From positions 62,001 to 126,000 of the forward strand of contig NZ_FQVP01000001.1 in the NCBI RefSeq assembly GCF_900129395.1: a stretch of DNA of 64,000 nt, read 5' to 3'. Positions 8,501 to 17,642 of the stretch are shown in pieces. Origin of the DNA: Pseudosulfitobacter pseudonitzschiae. Its GTDB lineage: Bacteria > Pseudomonadota > Alphaproteobacteria > Rhodobacterales > Rhodobacteraceae. Under the pieces are notes generated by a model. The model saw only the letters and a list, made by a program, of their open reading frames with translations, was not told where the DNA came from and did not search any database. The position numbers and the translations under genes were made by a program. The first letter of the stretch is position 1. Every line of letters starts with the position of its first letter.

Positions 8501-8973
8501 TCCGCGCGGCACGCTCCAACGATGCGCCTGCAATCGCCGCCATCTGGAACGCGGTGATCGCCCAGCCGCACGTCACATTCACCACTGACACCAAAAGCGA
8601 CGCGGCCGTTGCGCAGATGATCGTCGAGCGGGCCGGGGCCTTTCGCGTGGCCGAGACGGATGGCACCGTCGCAGGCTTTGCCACCTTCGGCAGCTTTCGC
8701 AGCGGCCCGGGCTATCGTCACACTGCAGAACATTCGATCATGCTGGGACCTCAGGCGCGGGGGCGGGGGCTGGGTCGTGCGTTGATGGACGCGCTGGAAT
8801 CAGATGCCAAAGCAGCGGACATCCACGTGCTGGTGGCAGGGATCAGCGGCGGCAATCCCGACGCCGTCGCTTTTCACAATCGCCTTGGATTTGCGCATTC
8901 GGGCCGCATCCCGCAGGCGGGCTACAAGTTCGGTCAGTGGTTCGACCTGATTTTAATGCACAAAGTGATTTAG
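8497..8973 (+). CDS. GNAT N-acetyltransferase
   Basis: A 158-residue acetyl-CoA-dependent acetyltransferase. Motif A (IMLGPQARGRGLGRALMDAL, with the Q-x-x-G-x-G acetyl-CoA loop) lies around residue 82-101, and the C terminus GFAHSGRIPQAGYKFGQWFDL resembles phosphinothricin-acetyltransferase-like members (N-acylation of small amines or amino acids). It starts with GTG inside the VOC gene's last codons (4-base overlap). Confidence 0.9.
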   Translation: MIRAARSNDAPAIAAIWNAVIAQPHVTFTTDTKSDAAVAQMIVERAGAFRVAETDGTVAGFATFGSFRSGPGYRHTAEHSIMLGPQARGRGLGRALMDALESDAKAADIHVLVAGISGGNPDAVAFHNRLGFAHSGRIPQAGYKFGQWFDLILMHKVI

Positions 8974-9041
8974 TCAGATTTATTGGATTTACCTCCGATC
9001 CCATCCTGACTCCATCCCGTGATTTCTTTATGGTGCGCCCC

Positions 9042-9734
9042 ATGTCGATCTGGACCCGCATAACCGAAGCCCTCAGCGCCCTGACCGCTGGCGAAGGCCT
9101 GTCCGCAGTTTTTGACCGTTTGCGCACGCCCCCCGAACGCTCGGTGGGTTTTGCCATCGCGGTGATTGCGCTGTCTGCCAAGATGGCCAAGGCTGACGGG
9201 CGCGTGACCCGCTCCGAGGTCATGGCCTTCCGCGAGGTGTTCCACATCGCCCCCGAGGACGAGGCGGGTGCGGCCCGCGTGTTCAATCTGGCCCGGCAGG
9301 ACGTCGCAGGCTTTGACGTCTACGCCCGCCGCATCCAGTCGATGTTCCGCGACCAGCCTGAGACGCTGTACGACCTGATGGAAGGGCTGTTTCACATCGC
9401 CATGGCCGATGGTCTGTATCACGAGGCCGAGGCCGCCTTTCTGGAACAGGTCGCCGAGATATTCGAACTGGCCCCCGCGCGTTTCGCTGCCCTGCGCGCC
9501 CGCGCGGTGCCCAATCAGAAATGTGACCCCTACACGGTTCTGGGCGTCGAATGCGGTGCCGATCTGGAGACCACCCGTTCCGCATGGCGAAAGCTGGTGC
9601 GCGAGAATCATCCCGATGTGCTGATGTCGCGCGGCCTGCCCGAAGAGGCCATCGGCATGGCCCAGAAACGGCTGATCGAGATCAACCGCGCGTGGGAAGA
9701 AATTCAGGAAACGACCACCTCCGGCGCGGCCTGA
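9042..9734 (+). CDS. TerB-like / DnaJ (DjlA-type) protein
   Basis: A 230-residue protein with an N-terminal TerB/DjlA-like helical domain (about 25-145; AKMAKADGRVTRSEVMAFRE and a second copy-like MADGLYHEAEAAFLEQVAEI). A C-terminal J domain (about 160-222) has the diagnostic H-P-D tripeptide (ENHPDVL). It would act as a J-domain co-chaperone recruiting DnaK. No membrane anchor is seen, unlike E. coli DjlA. The start at 9042 (MSIWTR) is preferred; ATG 9030 is also possible. Its stop overlaps the next gene's ATG (TGATG). Confidence 0.85.
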   Translation: MSIWTRITEALSALTAGEGLSAVFDRLRTPPERSVGFAIAVIALSAKMAKADGRVTRSEVMAFREVFHIAPEDEAGAARVFNLARQDVAGFDVYARRIQSMFRDQPETLYDLMEGLFHIAMADGLYHEAEAAFLEQVAEIFELAPARFAALRARAVPNQKCDPYTVLGVECGADLETTRSAWRKLVRENHPDVLMSRGLPEEAIGMAQKRLIEINRAWEEIQETTTSGAA

Positions 9735-10762
9735 TGCGGCTGGCCACTTACAACGTCGAATGGTTCAACGCGCTGTTCGACGATGTAGGCACACCGCTGT
9801 CCGACGACGGCTGGTCGGCACGTTACAACATCACCCGCGCACAGCAGCTTGAGGCGTTGGGGATCGTTTTCACCGCGCTGGATGCGGACGCGGTCATGGT
9901 GATCGAAGCCCCCGACCAGAACCGTCACCGCGACACGGTGCGCGCGCTTGAAGCCTTTGCCCAACTGTTCGACCTGCGCGCCCGCCGCGCCGTGATCGGC
10001 TTTGCCAATGACACCCAGCAAGAGATTGCCTTGCTGTACGATCCTGATGTGCTGGAGGCCACCCACGACCCCATCGGCCATGACACCGGGAAAAAAGGCG
10101 CCCGCGATGCGCCGCGTTTCGACGGCACCTTTCGCATTGACCTGGACGTGGACGACACCGAGGATCTGATCCGCTTTTCCAAGCCACCGCTGGAATTGGC
10201 GATGCGCGCGCGGGCCACCGGGTTCGAATTCCGCATGATCGGTGCGCACCTGAAATCCAAGGCCCCGCACGGCGCAGTCACCGAAGCCGAGATCATGCGC
10301 CATTCCATCGCCAACCGCCGCAAGCAACTGGCCCAGGCGATCTGGCTTCGCGCCCGCATCACCGCGCATCTGGAGGAGGGCACGCCGCTGATCGTGATGG
10401 GGGACATGAACGACGGGCCGGGGCTGGATGAATATGAACACCTTTTTGGTCGCTCGTCGGTGGAAATCCTGCTGGGGGCCGAAGGCCAGCCACAGCTTTA
10501 CGACCCCCACGCGCGCCTGGCATTGGGGCGGCGTCTGGGCGTGATGCCCACCAGCGCGCGGTTCTGGATACGCCCCGAGAAACGGTATCTGCAGGCGTTG
10601 CTGGACTATATCATGGTCTCGCCCGACTTGCGGCCACGCGCCGTCGATTGGCGCATCTGGCATCCGTTGGACGATCCCGATTGCTGGCATGTGCCCGAAT
10701 TGCGCGATGCGCTGGTGACGGCTTCGGACCATTTTCCGGTGACCCTGGACATCGACATCTGA
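9734..10762 (+). CDS. Endonuclease/exonuclease/phosphatase family protein
   Basis: A 342-residue member of the EEP fold: N-terminal LATYNVEWFNALF (metal-binding Asn/Glu), central MGDMNDGPG (catalytic Asp-x-Asn) and C-terminal SDHFPV (Asp-His pair). The family cleaves phosphodiesters in nucleic acids or phospholipids; the substrate here is unknown. There is no signal peptide, so it is cytoplasmic. Its ATG overlaps the stop of the J-domain gene by one base, suggesting coupled translation. Confidence 0.88.
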   Translation: MRLATYNVEWFNALFDDVGTPLSDDGWSARYNITRAQQLEALGIVFTALDADAVMVIEAPDQNRHRDTVRALEAFAQLFDLRARRAVIGFANDTQQEIALLYDPDVLEATHDPIGHDTGKKGARDAPRFDGTFRIDLDVDDTEDLIRFSKPPLELAMRARATGFEFRMIGAHLKSKAPHGAVTEAEIMRHSIANRRKQLAQAIWLRARITAHLEEGTPLIVMGDMNDGPGLDEYEHLFGRSSVEILLGAEGQPQLYDPHARLALGRRLGVMPTSARFWIRPEKRYLQALLDYIMVSPDLRPRAVDWRIWHPLDDPDCWHVPELRDALVTASDHFPVTLDIDI

Positions 10763-10804
10763 AGCCACTTTGAATTGTCATGGTTTGTCCCCATATTGGA
10801 TGGC

Positions 10805-11161
10805 ATGAAACGTTTGTTCATTCCCGTAACGCTGGTGGCCGCGCTGGCCACGCCGTCCTATGCGCAGGACGACGGCGAAGGCCTGTCGCTGATGGAGCGG
10901 GGGGCCAGGATGTTCATGGAAGGCATCATGAAGGAAATGGAGCCAGCCATCGACAATCTGGGTGAGCTGGCCGAAGAGTTTGGCCCCGCCATGCGCAGTT
11001 TTGCCGAAACGATGGGACCCGCGCTGCGCGATCTGATGGGGCAGGTCGAAGACTGGAGCGTCTACGACGCGCCCGAGGTCCTGCCCAACGGCGACATCAT
11101 CATCCGCCGCAAGCCCGAGGCACCAGAATACCTGCCGAAAGAGGGTGAAGTCGAAATCTGA
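10805..11161 (+). CDS. Small periplasmic protein of unknown function
   Basis: A 118-residue protein with a signal peptide (MKRLFIPVTLVAALATPSYA-Q), then a helical, methionine-rich amphipathic region (MFMEGIMKEMEPAIDNLGEL) and an acidic tail. No recognised domain. It is 42 bases downstream of the EEP gene and convergent with ppx. A 30-base longer N terminus is open but would bury the signal peptide. Confidence 0.75.
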   Translation: MKRLFIPVTLVAALATPSYAQDDGEGLSLMERGARMFMEGIMKEMEPAIDNLGELAEEFGPAMRSFAETMGPALRDLMGQVEDWSVYDAPEVLPNGDIIIRRKPEAPEYLPKEGEVEI

Positions 11162-11183
11162 GCCGGTTGCGCACGGACGCCGG

Positions 11184-12803
11184 TCAGGTGTTGCCCTCGC
11201 TCGCTCCGGTATCTTCTGACGCCCGTGGCGTACGCCGCCGCGTCTTGACCGTCAGTTCGGCGCCCAGGCTGCCCGCCAGCGATGCCAGCCGCGCCTCGGC
11301 CACTTCGCCGTAAAGCGGCACCACGGCAGGGGACAGATGCAGCTCGAGCTGTTTCTTTTGCGGGTACCACCGGAATTCGCCCCGATCCGCATCCTTCTGC
11401 ATCCAGAACATCGCCCCGAACCGCATTGCTTTGCCCAGTATCTCGGCCTGCAAACGGGTCTTTTCATCCAGCATTTCGTACAGGTTTTCGAAGGGCGTGC
11501 CTTCGCTTTTGTTGGAATAGCGGTGCAACAGCGCCAGCCCCAGGAAAATCCGCTCCGAATGTTTCAGCCCGCCCAGGTTCGCCCGCGTTGCGTTGTCGAA
11601 ACAGACCTCGGCGCGGTAATCTGGGTGGGCGCGCCAGCTGACGTCGTGCAGCAGGCAGGCCGCCTTGATCAGCCGCTTGCGCTGCACTGGTGCGGATTTG
11701 AACAGGGGCATGATGAATTCATAAAGCGTGCGGCCAAAACCGGGCAGGCGGGCATCCTTGGCTTCGGCAAAGCGGCAGGATTCGATCAGCGGATCGCGGT
11801 CGCGCAGGCGCTGGGGCATCTGTTCGTACAGCAACCCCTCGCGGATGCCATAGGACGACACCGCAATGTCCTTGGGCTTGAACGTGCGCACCAGCCGCGA
11901 CAGCACTTCGGCGGCCAGCGGCACCAGCCCCATCCGTTGCGCAGAGATGCCACAGGCATTGCGCAGCTCCTCGGGGTCGCTCTTGGCGATAAAGGCCACG
12001 GTTTTGGCCACGCCCTTGGGCGTCATGCGGTATTCGTGCAGCACGTGCAGCGGGTAATTGCGGCGGTACATGTCGATGCGTGCAATCGCCCGCCACGAGC
12101 CACCCACCAGAAACAGCCGGTCGCGCTGTATGCCCATGGCTTCTTGCAACTGGTCCATCACGGCGGCGATATGCTCGCGGCGGCCCTTCTTGCCGCCCTT
12201 GACGTCCACCAGCTTGAGCGGGCCAAGTTGCGATGTCTCGCGCCGTCCGACACGGCCGCCGGAAATCTCGGCCAGTTCCATCGACGAGCCGCCAATGTCA
12301 CAAACCAGCCCGTAGGCACCGGGCCAGCCCAGCAAAACACCCTGCGCCGACAGCCGCGCCTCTTCGCGCCCGTCGATCACCCAGATGCGCAGGCCTGTCT
12401 CGCGCAGCACATCGGCGCAGAAATCCGCCCCGTCCGAGGCGTCGCGCACAGCCGCTGTCGCCACCAGCGTCAGTTCGGGCAGGTTCATCCCGTCGGCCAG
12501 ATGTTTGAAACGGATCAGCGCCGCCAGCGCCCGCTTGCGCCCCGAGGGGTTCAAGGTGCCGCTCTCGCTCAGCCCCGCACCCAGCGCGCACATGATCTTT
12601 TCGTTGTAGAAATAGGCCGGACTGCGCGCTGCTCCGTCGAAAACAACCAAGCGGACCGAGTTCGATCCGATGTCGACCACCCCCACACGGGCCAACGCCC
12701 GCGCGCCGGGATCTTCGAACAGGGGCCGCCCGAACGGGCCCCAGTCATGCGGTGCAACAGGGTCGGTTGCCGGAGTGCTGGCCTGTTCGGTCTGATCGGT
12801 CAT
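11184..12803 (-). CDS. ppx: Exopolyphosphatase / pppGpp phosphatase (Ppx/GppA)
   Basis: A 539-residue protein of the ASKHA phosphatase superfamily. The phosphate-1 loop DIGSNS lies at residues 44-49, the second phosphate loop CDIGGSSMEL near 168, and a C-terminal HD-like helical domain accounts for the long form. It releases Pi from polyphosphate ends and may also hydrolyse pppGpp. It lies directly downstream of ppk1 on the same strand, so synthesis and breakdown of polyphosphate are encoded together. The start at 12803 follows AGGGAA. Confidence 0.92.
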   Translation of the reverse strand: MTDQTEQASTPATDPVAPHDWGPFGRPLFEDPGARALARVGVVDIGSNSVRLVVFDGAARSPAYFYNEKIMCALGAGLSESGTLNPSGRKRALAALIRFKHLADGMNLPELTLVATAAVRDASDGADFCADVLRETGLRIWVIDGREEARLSAQGVLLGWPGAYGLVCDIGGSSMELAEISGGRVGRRETSQLGPLKLVDVKGGKKGRREHIAAVMDQLQEAMGIQRDRLFLVGGSWRAIARIDMYRRNYPLHVLHEYRMTPKGVAKTVAFIAKSDPEELRNACGISAQRMGLVPLAAEVLSRLVRTFKPKDIAVSSYGIREGLLYEQMPQRLRDRDPLIESCRFAEAKDARLPGFGRTLYEFIMPLFKSAPVQRKRLIKAACLLHDVSWRAHPDYRAEVCFDNATRANLGGLKHSERIFLGLALLHRYSNKSEGTPFENLYEMLDEKTRLQAEILGKAMRFGAMFWMQKDADRGEFRWYPQKKQLELHLSPAVVPLYGEVAEARLASLAGSLGAELTVKTRRRTPRASEDTGASEGNT

Positions 12804-12866
12804 TCGGTTCCCTGTGGCCGCCGCAGTGTCGTTTCCGAACATGGCCCACGGGGGGCGCGGGGTCAA

Positions 12867-15035
12867 TCAGTCCTCGGCGTGAGTCAATTGTGGCACATCG
12901 GATGCGCCGGCTGAACCGCGGCCCGACAAGGACGGGTTTTCCATGAAGAACCTGTGGCAGTTGAACGCGAAATCGCCTTCGGGCACCTCGGGACGCACGA
13001 ATTTTCCATCCGGTGCCATCACCCAGCTTTGCGCCACATCCGCAAGGTTTGCCGCCATGACCTGGCTGGTGATTTGCGATTTCACCGTCGGGTTCTCGAT
13101 CTCGACCAGCGTTTCCACCCTGCGATTCAGGTTGCGGCCCATCCAGTCGGCAGAGGAAATAAACACCCGCGCTTTCTTGTGGGGCAGCCCTTTGCCGTTG
13201 CCAAAGCAGACGATCCGCGAATGTTCCAGGAACCGTCCGATGATGGATTTGACGCGGATGTTCTCGCTCAGCCCCTTTACACCGGGGCGTAGGCCACAGA
13301 TGCCGCGGATCACAAGGCTGATTTTCACGCCGGCCTGCGAGGCTGCATAAAGCGCATCAATCACCTCGGCGTCGATCAGCGCGTTCATCTTGGCCCAGAT
13401 TTCCGCAGGCCGTCCGGCGGCCGCATGTTCGGCCTCGTTGGCGATCATTTCCAGCAGGCGCGGCTTCAGCGTGGTGGGCGAGATCGCCAGGTTGTCCAAC
13501 TCTTCCGGCTCGGCATAGCCGGACAGGAAGTTAAAGACCTTGGTGGCATCCCGGCCCAGCTTGGGGTCACAGGTGAACAGCGACAGGTCGGTATAAATCC
13601 GGGCGGTGATCGGGTGATAGTTGCCGGTGCCGTAATGGGTGTAAGTCACCAGTTCGTCACCCTCGCGGCGCACCACCGTGCTGATCTTGGCGTGGGTTTT
13701 CAGGTCCAGAAACCCATAGACCACATGCGCGCCCGCGCGCTCCAGACGCCGCGACTGGTGAATGTTTGCCGCTTCGTCAAAGCGGGCTTTCAACTCGACC
13801 AGCGCAGTGACCGACTTGCCGTCCTCGGCCGCCTCGCACAGGGCTTCGACAATCGGCGAGCGTTTCGAAGTCCGGTACAGCGTCTGTTTGATCGCCACCA
13901 CATTGGGATCGCGCGCTGCCTGTTGCAGAAAGCGGATCACCATCTCGAAGGTTTCATAGGGGTGGTGCAGCAGCATGTCCTTTTGACGGATCGCCGCGAA
14001 CATGTCCCCGTCAAAGTCGGTGACCCGTTCGGGCACGCGCGGGGTGAAGGTGGGCCACAACAGGTCGGGACGGCTGTCCAGCACCAGCTTGCCCAGATCG
14101 GCAAGTCCGATCATTCCGTCAATCTCGATCACTTCGGAGTGCATGACGTTCAGTTCGCGCATGATCACCGATTTCAACCGCTCGGGCGCGCCGGCCGAAT
14201 GCAGCATCCGCACCACTTCGCCACGGCGGCGGCGTTTGAGTGCCACTTCGAATTCGCGCACCAGGTCCTCGGCTTCGTCCTCGACCTCGAGATCGCTGTC
14301 ACGCAGCACCTGAAATTCGAAGTGCGCGGTCAGCTTGTAACCGGGGAACAGGGTGCCGATCTGTTCGACCAGCAACTCTTCAAGCGGCAGGAACCGCGTG
14401 TCCTGACCGGGCAGGGCAACAAAGCGGTCGATCTGTGCGGGGATCGGCAGCAGCGCCTGCAACGGGCGCTTGTCCGACTTGCGTTCCAGCTGCAAGGCCA
14501 GCGCGTAGCCGGTGTTCGGGATAAACGGGAACGGGTGTGCCGGATCAATCGCCAGCGGCGACAGAACCGCAAAGACATGGTTCAGGAAATAATCACTCAG
14601 AAATGCCTTGTCGCTGGGCGTCAGTTCCTCGCGCTTCAGCACGTCGATGCCCTCGGCTTCCATTTCGGCCAACAGGTCCGACAACACCCGTTGCTGCGAC
14701 AGCATCAGCGCGCGGGCGTTGTCATTGATCAGAACCAGTTGCTCGGCGGGGGTCAGCCCGTCGGCAGCGGGCATGGTGTTGCCCGCGATGGCAAGCTCAC
14801 GCAGGCCCGCGACACGCACGGTGTAAAACTCGTCCAGGTTGCCCGCGCTGATCGATAGAAACCGCAGGCGCTCCAACAGCGGCACACGCCGGTTCTCTGC
14901 CTCTTCCAGCACCCGCCAGTTGAAGGCCAGCCAACTCAGCTCGCGGTTTACAAAGCGACCGGGGCCCGACAAATCGAGATCATCGAGGGCCTGCGGCTCG
15001 GGGAACGGGTGGGTGAGGAAATCTGCCTGTGACAT
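12867..15035 (-). CDS. ppk1: Polyphosphate kinase
   Basis: A 722-residue PPK1 that polymerises the gamma-phosphate of ATP into polyphosphate. Hallmarks are the N-terminal [19 protein letters not shown], the phospholipase-D-like catalytic core with LKTHAKIS (His448 is the likely autophosphorylated residue), [20 protein letters not shown] and [15 protein letters not shown]. Full length. The preceding gene on this strand is hdaA, about 120 bases away, and ppx follows after 63 bases. Confidence 0.95.
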   Translation of the reverse strand: MSQADFLTHPFPEPQALDDLDLSGPGRFVNRELSWLAFNWRVLEEAENRRVPLLERLRFLSISAGNLDEFYTVRVAGLRELAIAGNTMPAADGLTPAEQLVLINDNARALMLSQQRVLSDLLAEMEAEGIDVLKREELTPSDKAFLSDYFLNHVFAVLSPLAIDPAHPFPFIPNTGYALALQLERKSDKRPLQALLPIPAQIDRFVALPGQDTRFLPLEELLVEQIGTLFPGYKLTAHFEFQVLRDSDLEVEDEAEDLVREFEVALKRRRRGEVVRMLHSAGAPERLKSVIMRELNVMHSEVIEIDGMIGLADLGKLVLDSRPDLLWPTFTPRVPERVTDFDGDMFAAIRQKDMLLHHPYETFEMVIRFLQQAARDPNVVAIKQTLYRTSKRSPIVEALCEAAEDGKSVTALVELKARFDEAANIHQSRRLERAGAHVVYGFLDLKTHAKISTVVRREGDELVTYTHYGTGNYHPITARIYTDLSLFTCDPKLGRDATKVFNFLSGYAEPEELDNLAISPTTLKPRLLEMIANEAEHAAAGRPAEIWAKMNALIDAEVIDALYAASQAGVKISLVIRGICGLRPGVKGLSENIRVKSIIGRFLEHSRIVCFGNGKGLPHKKARVFISSADWMGRNLNRRVETLVEIENPTVKSQITSQVMAANLADVAQSWVMAPDGKFVRPEVPEGDFAFNCHRFFMENPSLSGRGSAGASDVPQLTHAED

Positions 15036-15158
15036 GGCGCGCTGATAAACCGGGATTGTAACGGATTGATAACAAGCTTGGCGCGTTTGTACCTTAAATG
15101 TCCAGCTTTAAGCCCTTGAAACCATTTTAAGATGGCGGTCCGGCGCTTATCTGCCGGA

Positions 15159-15833
15159 TCACTCGGCTTCGCGGCCCAGAACCTTGGCTGCCATGGCGCG
15201 GGTCAGCGGCTTTTGCGCACTCAGCGATTCTGCATCCAGCACCGCCACCATACGCCGCGCGGCGTCGAACGACCGTTCCATATGCATCGCCAGATAGGGG
15301 ATCACATCGATACGGGGTTTCAGTTGGCGGTCCGCGAACAGCTTGGCCAGCACCGCCGTGAGCAGACTGTCGTCGGGCAACTCGAGGATCGCCGCCGGGG
15401 TGCCGCCCACGCGGCTTTGCAGGTCGGGCAGGCCCAGCCCCCAATGCACCGGCGCACCGCGTCCGGTCATCAGCAGCGGATGACCATTGGCCAGCGCCAG
15501 ATTGTGCAGGTGAAACAACGCGGTCATCGCATCGGCATCCGCTGCGATCTGTGGCACATCCTCGACCGCGATCGGCCCGCCTGCCAGGTCGGGAATGTCG
15601 GCTTCGGCCAGGTCGCGGGCTGCCACGATCCGTGCGCCCGCCATACCCGCCCAGACGTGGGTCAGGTGGGTCTTGCCCGCACCGGGCGGGCCGGTCAGCA
15701 CCAGCTTGCCCCCGGGCCAGTTGTCCCATGCCTCGATCAGGCTGACCGCCACCGCATTGCCGGGGGAAACCATGAAATCGTCGCGTCCCAGTGCGGTGCG
15801 CACCGGCAGGTCAAAACTGAGTTGTTGTGACAT
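15159..15833 (-). CDS. hdaA: DnaA-related regulatory protein HdaA
   Basis: A 224-residue AAA+ protein resembling DnaA domain III without the DNA-binding domain. Walker A GPPGAGKT is at 48-55. The Walker B region (PIAVEDVPQI) and box VII-like arginine region follow. In alphaproteobacteria HdaA works with the sliding clamp to promote hydrolysis of DnaA-ATP; the N-terminal QLSFDLP is the clamp-binding motif. It starts three bases after the AI-2E-type transporter stop, so they form an operon. Confidence 0.9.
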   Translation of the reverse strand: MSQQLSFDLPVRTALGRDDFMVSPGNAVAVSLIEAWDNWPGGKLVLTGPPGAGKTHLTHVWAGMAGARIVAARDLAEADIPDLAGGPIAVEDVPQIAADADAMTALFHLHNLALANGHPLLMTGRGAPVHWGLGLPDLQSRVGGTPAAILELPDDSLLTAVLAKLFADRQLKPRIDVIPYLAMHMERSFDAARRMVAVLDAESLSAQKPLTRAMAAKVLGREAE

Positions 15834-15836
15834 GGT

Positions 15837-16943
15837 TCAGTCCGCGTCGGTCCGGTCGGGAACGACATGGCCCTCGTCCGTAAGGTGGTGATCCGACAGG
15901 CCGCGGTAGAGCAGGCTTTGCTGGTATTGCTGGACGGCGAAACGTGTCACCACGCCCAGAGCCGCCGCCACCGGCACGGCCACCAGCATGCCCACAAAGC
16001 CAAAGAGCGTGCCAAAGACGGACAGGGCAAGGATCAGCCAGACGGGGTGCAATCCCACCGAGTTGCCAACCAGCTTGGGCGTCAGGAAATTGCCCTCGAT
16101 CACCTGACCGACGATAAAGATACCCGCGACCAGCCCCAGCGACACCCAGTCGCCCCAGAACTGGAACAGCCCCAGCCCGATCGCCAGCGCCCCGCCGATC
16201 AGTGCGCCCAGATAGGGGATGAACGTGATCAGCCCGGCGACGAACCCCACGACCAGCCCGAATTGCAGCCCCACCAGCATCAGCGCAATCGCGTAATAGG
16301 CGCCCAGGATCAGACAAACCGTGCCCATGCCGCGAATGAAGGACGCCAGCGTCTTGTCGATCTGGCCTGCCAACTTGCGGATCGTGGGTGCATGGTCACG
16401 GGGCAGCAGCTCGTCAATGCGCGCCACCATGTTGTCCCAGTCCAGCAGCAGGTAGACCGACACCACCGGCACGATCACGAACAGAACCGCGATGTTGATC
16501 AGCGACGCGGCACTGCTCAGTGCGGTGGTGACCAGTTCACCGCCGCGTTCCTGTACGGTGGCGGCCAGGCTGTCCAGCGACTGGCGCAGGGTGCTGTCGG
16601 CATCCAGCAGCGACGGGAACCGCTCGGTCAGGAAGGTGCCGAAATTCTTGGCCAGATCAGGCGCGGTGTTGAACAGTTGCACCGACTGGTTGACCAGCGT
16701 CGGGATCACCAGCAGTGCCATCAGCACGAACAGCAGCAGCGCCACCAGCGTGATGATCGCGGTCGCCAGTACCCGGCTGGCCCCCAGCCGTTCCAGCTTG
16801 TCCGCAACCGGGTCCAGGAAATAGGCAATCGCCCCGCCCAGCAGGAAAGGCACAAGCACGTTGCCAAGCGCCCAGAGCAGGACGAAAAAGATCACCGCGG
16901 CAACGCCCCAGTATCTCATTTGATCGCGGACGGGCAAACCCAT
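15837..16943 (-). CDS. AI-2E/PerM family membrane protein
   Basis: A 368-residue polytopic membrane protein with about eight hydrophobic segments. It has the family's GGAIAYFLDPVADKLERLG near residue 35-55, a large central soluble loop and C-terminal LGALIGGALAIGLGLFQF. The family exports small molecules or acts as an ion-coupled permease; most members are not proven AI-2 exporters. Start 16943 is chosen because AGGAG lies six bases upstream; a start 15 bases earlier is less likely. Confidence 0.88.
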   Translation of the reverse strand: MGLPVRDQMRYWGVAAVIFFVLLWALGNVLVPFLLGGAIAYFLDPVADKLERLGASRVLATAIITLVALLLFVLMALLVIPTLVNQSVQLFNTAPDLAKNFGTFLTERFPSLLDADSTLRQSLDSLAATVQERGGELVTTALSSAASLINIAVLFVIVPVVSVYLLLDWDNMVARIDELLPRDHAPTIRKLAGQIDKTLASFIRGMGTVCLILGAYYAIALMLVGLQFGLVVGFVAGLITFIPYLGALIGGALAIGLGLFQFWGDWVSLGLVAGIFIVGQVIEGNFLTPKLVGNSVGLHPVWLILALSVFGTLFGFVGMLVAVPVAAALGVVTRFAVQQYQQSLLYRGLSDHHLTDEGHVVPDRTDAD

Positions 16944-17141
16944 GTGACGCTCCTGCAAAAGTCAGTTTTACACATCGCCCATAGGGCGTTTGGTTTCAAG
17001 GGGGCAGGGGGAATGGCAGGTCGCCTATCTTTCTGGGCGCGGGAGTGATTTTGCGACCTTCGCCGTGAACCGCGAAGCCGTTTCGCCGGGCGGGCCGATC
17101 AATGTCCTTAACGCGGGACTAAGTTGCCGTTGGATTCAGCC

Positions 17142-17474
17142 TCAGAGTTGTGACAGTGTAGTGGTTAAATGCATGATAAGTCTTGGAAGCGCATCAGGTG
17201 ATGTTGCATCGAACTCAGTGATCGAAAAACTTCGCTTGTCTTCATGACTCGGCAGAAAATAGAGTTCAAAGCTATTCTGAAAGACTTCAACTTCGACAGT
17301 ACCGCCTCTCCAAAAAAAGCGTACGGTAGGGGAGTAACCCGATACAGCCGACTCTGGGAAAAGGTTGGCGGCCTTCGTGGCCTTCAGTAGTTCGGTCGCA
17401 TGTAATATCGCGGTATCATCTGGTGTCTGATTATCAGACCATTCCCAGTCTATGCATTTCCAAACCAAATCCAT
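17142..17474 (-). CDS. Orphan small protein, unlike neighbours in composition
   Basis: A 110-residue acidic protein with no signal peptide or recognisable domain, rich in aromatic residues (MDLVWKCIDWEW, RFFWRGGTVEVEV, FELYFLP). A GAGGTG ribosome-binding site lies eight bases before the ATG. The gene is visibly more AT-rich than its surroundings, suggesting recent acquisition. The beta-strand-like middle is reminiscent of small immunity or antitoxin-type proteins, but nothing specific supports that. It is isolated between the AI-2E-type gene and an FAD oxidoreductase. Confidence 0.6.
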   Translation of the reverse strand: MDLVWKCIDWEWSDNQTPDDTAILHATELLKATKAANLFPESAVSGYSPTVRFFWRGGTVEVEVFQNSFELYFLPSHEDKRSFSITEFDATSPDALPRLIMHLTTTLSQL

Positions 17475-17642
17475 CTAGTTTACACCTCAAATGAACCGCA
17501 TAAATCTAACTCTGGCGATATCGCTTCAACAAGCAGAAAGGGTTCAAATCAGACCCGCGCCGCCCCGTGTCGGAAGACCCGCCTTTTCGTCCAGATCAGG
17601 TCTCTCATGCGACCGTCACAGCCATCTCACACCAAAATCGCG

